DNA of 15,729 nucleotides from NCBI GenBank assembly GCA_028281485.1, contig JANQJT010000219.1, positions 1-15,729 of the forward strand, given 5' to 3'. The position numbers and the translations under genes were made by a program. The DNA comes from Phycisphaeraceae bacterium. Its GTDB lineage: Bacteria > Planctomycetota > Phycisphaerae > Phycisphaerales > Zrk34. Below, piece after piece: positions 14,340 to 15,729 of the stretch (position 1 is its first letter; the number at the start of each line of letters is the position of its first letter). The notes below the pieces were generated by a model, which made no database searches, had not been told where the DNA came from, and saw only the letters and a program-made list of their open reading frames with translations.

Positions 14340-15059
14340 TTATCGCGACGCCTGACGCGCCGCCGTCTCCTTGTTCTGCCAGACTTCTTCCGCCTCGGGC
14401 AGGCGGACATACATCGGCGCCAGCGCGTACGCGTCGGTCACCTCACCGGCCGAGACCATCGCCCGGCCCAGCCGCCACACCACCTCGCTGCGCGGCTCAC
14501 TCATCCGCGGGTCCAAACGCTCGATCGAACCCGGCCAATCCAATCGCTCGATCACGTGCTCGTCACCGACCACCGCCACCGGCTCGTGCGCCATCACCTG
14601 CTCGACGGTCAACAGGTTCGGCTCGGTCACGCGTCGCCACGTCTCATCGCCGCGCTCGTAGATGCCGGTAAAGCACTGACCGCGCTTCGCGTTGAGACAC
14701 ACCGCCACGCGCCTTCTGTCCGCCGGGACGTTCTCGACGATCGCGTCCAGCGTCGGCACCGCCGCGATCGTCGCACCGCTGACGCGCGCCAGCGCCTTCG
14801 CCGCCGTCACGCCGATCCGCAGCCCCGTGAAACTGCCGGGACCGACCGAGACGCACACCGCCTCACACGCGGCCGGCTCGAACCCATTCGTTCGCACCAA
14901 ACGATCGATCGCGGGCATGAGCTGGATCGCGTGGCGCTGCTGGGCCGGCAAACGCTCGCTGCCCAGCACCGCGTCACCCGCTCCGAGACACACCCCGCCG
15001 ACCCGGCCGGAGGTCTCTATGGCCAGATTGTATCGCTTGGCGGACATCGAATCGGCCAT
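14340..15059 (-). CDS. tsaB: tRNA t6A biosynthesis protein TsaB (YeaZ family)
   Basis: A protein of about 239 residues, usual for the family. TsaB pairs with TsaD in the complex that transfers threonylcarbamoyl to A37 of ANN-decoding tRNAs. Diagnostic features are the N-terminal ASKHA-type strand NLAIETSG (11-18), the highly conserved SVGPGSFTGLRIGVTAAKALA (71-91 region), VPTLDAI after it, and a domain end typical of TsaB (PMYVRLPEAEE). Start is uncertain: ATG 15059 or ATG 15047 (beginning MSAKRYNLAIETS) both fit, and neither has a clear Shine-Dalgarno sequence. The longer frame to 15116 has no support. It is first in a two-gene minus-strand operon with der, 4 nt apart, linking two translation-related housekeeping genes. 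Divergent from the sigma-factor gene. Confidence 0.95.
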   Translation of the reverse strand: MADSMSAKRYNLAIETSGRVGGVCLGAGDAVLGSERLPAQQRHAIQLMPAIDRLVRTNGFEPAACEAVCVSVGPGSFTGLRIGVTAAKALARVSGATIAAVPTLDAIVENVPADRRRVAVCLNAKRGQCFTGIYERGDETWRRVTEPNLLTVEQVMAHEPVAVVGDEHVIERLDWPGSIERLDPRMSEPRSEVVWRLGRAMVSAGEVTDAYALAPMYVRLPEAEEVWQNKETAARQASR

Positions 15060-15187
15060 TGTAGCATCGCCCGCCCCGGCCCGCTCATCGCCGCGGTATC
15101 CTGTACAGATCAACATTTTTCATCGGTCTTGAACTTTCCGACCCTCCCCAGCGACTCTACTAACAGAACCGAACCGTGGAGCAGGGA

Positions 15188-15676
15188 TTGACGGACCCGG
15201 CCATGTCACAACTCGCCGAACTCTACCGCGATCACGCCCCGGCGCTGCTGGGTTACCTGCGCCGAAGATTCGGCCGCATCGACAACCCCGAAGACCTGCT
15301 CCAGGAGACGTTCGTCAAGGCGGCACGATCGCTGGACACCCTCCGACGACCCGAGTCGGCCCGCGCCTGGCTGTTCACGATCGCACACCGCGTGGGCGTC
15401 TCCGCCTCGCGCCGCCGTCGAACCGACACCGCCCCGTTGATCGAACACGCCGTCGCCGCACCTTCGACCGACCCCCGACTCACCGCCATGCGCCAGGCGA
15501 TGTCCGAGCTGTCTGAAGAACACCGCCGCCCGTTGGAGCTGCGACTGCACGAACGCATGACCTACGCCGAGATCGCCGAAGTGCTTTCACTCCCGCCCGG
15601 CACCGTCCGCTCACGCATCCACCACGCGATCCGAAAACTCAAACGCACACTCAAGGACACACGCGATGCAACCTGA
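15188..15676 (+). CDS. ECF-type RNA polymerase sigma factor
   Basis: A protein of about 162 residues with only sigma regions 2 and 4, as in extracytoplasmic-function sigma factors. Region 2 (~9-78) contains LYRDHAPALLGYLRRRFG, NPEDLLQETFVKAARSLD and ARAWLFTIAHRV. Region 4 (~100-155) contains SELSEEHRRPLELRLHERMTYAEIAEVL in pieces and the HTH PPGTVRSRIHHAIRKLKRTL. I prefer TTG 15188, because GGAG (15178-15181) lies exactly 6 nt upstream. GTG 15176 and ATG 15203 are in-frame alternatives without a well-placed ribosome site. The last codons overlap the next gene by 11 nt, the usual sigma/anti-sigma arrangement. The upstream 128-nt divergent gap contains TTGAAC at 15129-15134, but no good -10 at normal spacing. 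Confidence 0.93.
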   Translation: MTDPAMSQLAELYRDHAPALLGYLRRRFGRIDNPEDLLQETFVKAARSLDTLRRPESARAWLFTIAHRVGVSASRRRRTDTAPLIEHAVAAPSTDPRLTAMRQAMSELSEEHRRPLELRLHERMTYAEIAEVLSLPPGTVRSRIHHAIRKLKRTLKDTRDAT

Positions 15677-15729
15677 TCCCGAAACACTCGAACGCCTGCT
15701 GATCGATCGAGTCCTCGGCCAGACCAGCG
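15666..15729 (+). CDS. Probable anti-sigma factor or partner, 3' truncated by window edge
   Basis: ATG 15666 opens a frame (MQPDPETLERLLIDRVLGQ...) running to the window end, with AAGGA (15653-15657) 8 nt upstream and an 11-nt overlap with the sigma-factor gene. Only 21 residues are visible. An acidic, Leu-rich helix start is compatible with an anti-sigma factor, and this is where ECF anti-sigma genes usually lie. No zinc-finger or membrane segment is within view, so the identification rests on position. Confidence 0.6.
   Translation, partial: MQPDPETLERLLIDRVLGQTS

Noticed and set aside
14336..14410. 25-residue N-terminal extension of Der
   Set aside because: Arg/Lys-rich sequence read from inside the tsaB coding region. 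Der proteins begin close to the first P-loop, which fits ATG 14335.

Overview
The window is about 15.7 kb of uniformly GC-rich bacterial chromosome with strong G/C use at third codon positions. It holds 16 supported protein genes (two cut by the window edges) and no rRNA, tRNA, CRISPR array or recognisable insertion sequence. The gene style suggests Planctomycetota, perhaps Phycisphaerae. Pointers are a stand-alone HNH protein of a type I associate with planctomycetes, a Gly/Arg-rich coiled-coil protein, an HDOD-histidine kinase hybrid and tandem TlpA-like domains. This placement is an inference from gene content, not from a marker gene.

Layout. Positions 1-2113 (+) carry two tandem, mutually similar envelope proteins (the second a clear lipoprotein) and a degenerate GT-B/GT4-like protein, closely packed as one transcription unit. 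A good sigma70-type promoter overlaps the end of that unit. It drives a 101-residue protein of unknown function that is translationally coupled to a PQQ-type beta-propeller lipoprotein (2160-3769). Next come purH, for the last two steps of IMP synthesis, and a VOC/glyoxalase-fold protein (3828-5794). An HNH endonuclease with an exceptionally long Shine-Dalgarno match (5968-6594) and a Gly-rich coiled-coil protein (6712-7134) follow. The next 394 bases have no convincing gene but contain two related palindromic repeats and a promoter with an operator-like dyad.

Positions 7529-11603 hold a compact three-gene signalling cassette. It consists of an excisionase/MerR-type HTH-REC protein, a soluble HDOD-GAF-like-histidine kinase, and a REC-coiled-coil-GAF protein whose GTG start lies inside the kinase gene. 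A bidirectional terminator separates this cassette from the converging minus-strand genes. Those are a secreted protein with two thioredoxin-like (TlpA/redoxin) domains under its own -10 element, and an operon of tsaB (tRNA t6A synthesis) and der (ribosome-assembly GTPase). Divergent from tsaB, at the right edge, an ECF-type sigma factor overlaps the start of a probable anti-sigma partner cut by the window end.

The cassette at 7.5-11.6 kb is the most notable item. One kinase with a built-in HDOD module sits between two receiver proteins with different outputs: DNA binding, and GAF-based ligand or protein binding. The promoter of its first gene carries a perfect 15-bp dyad at the predicted transcription start, which suggests autoregulation.
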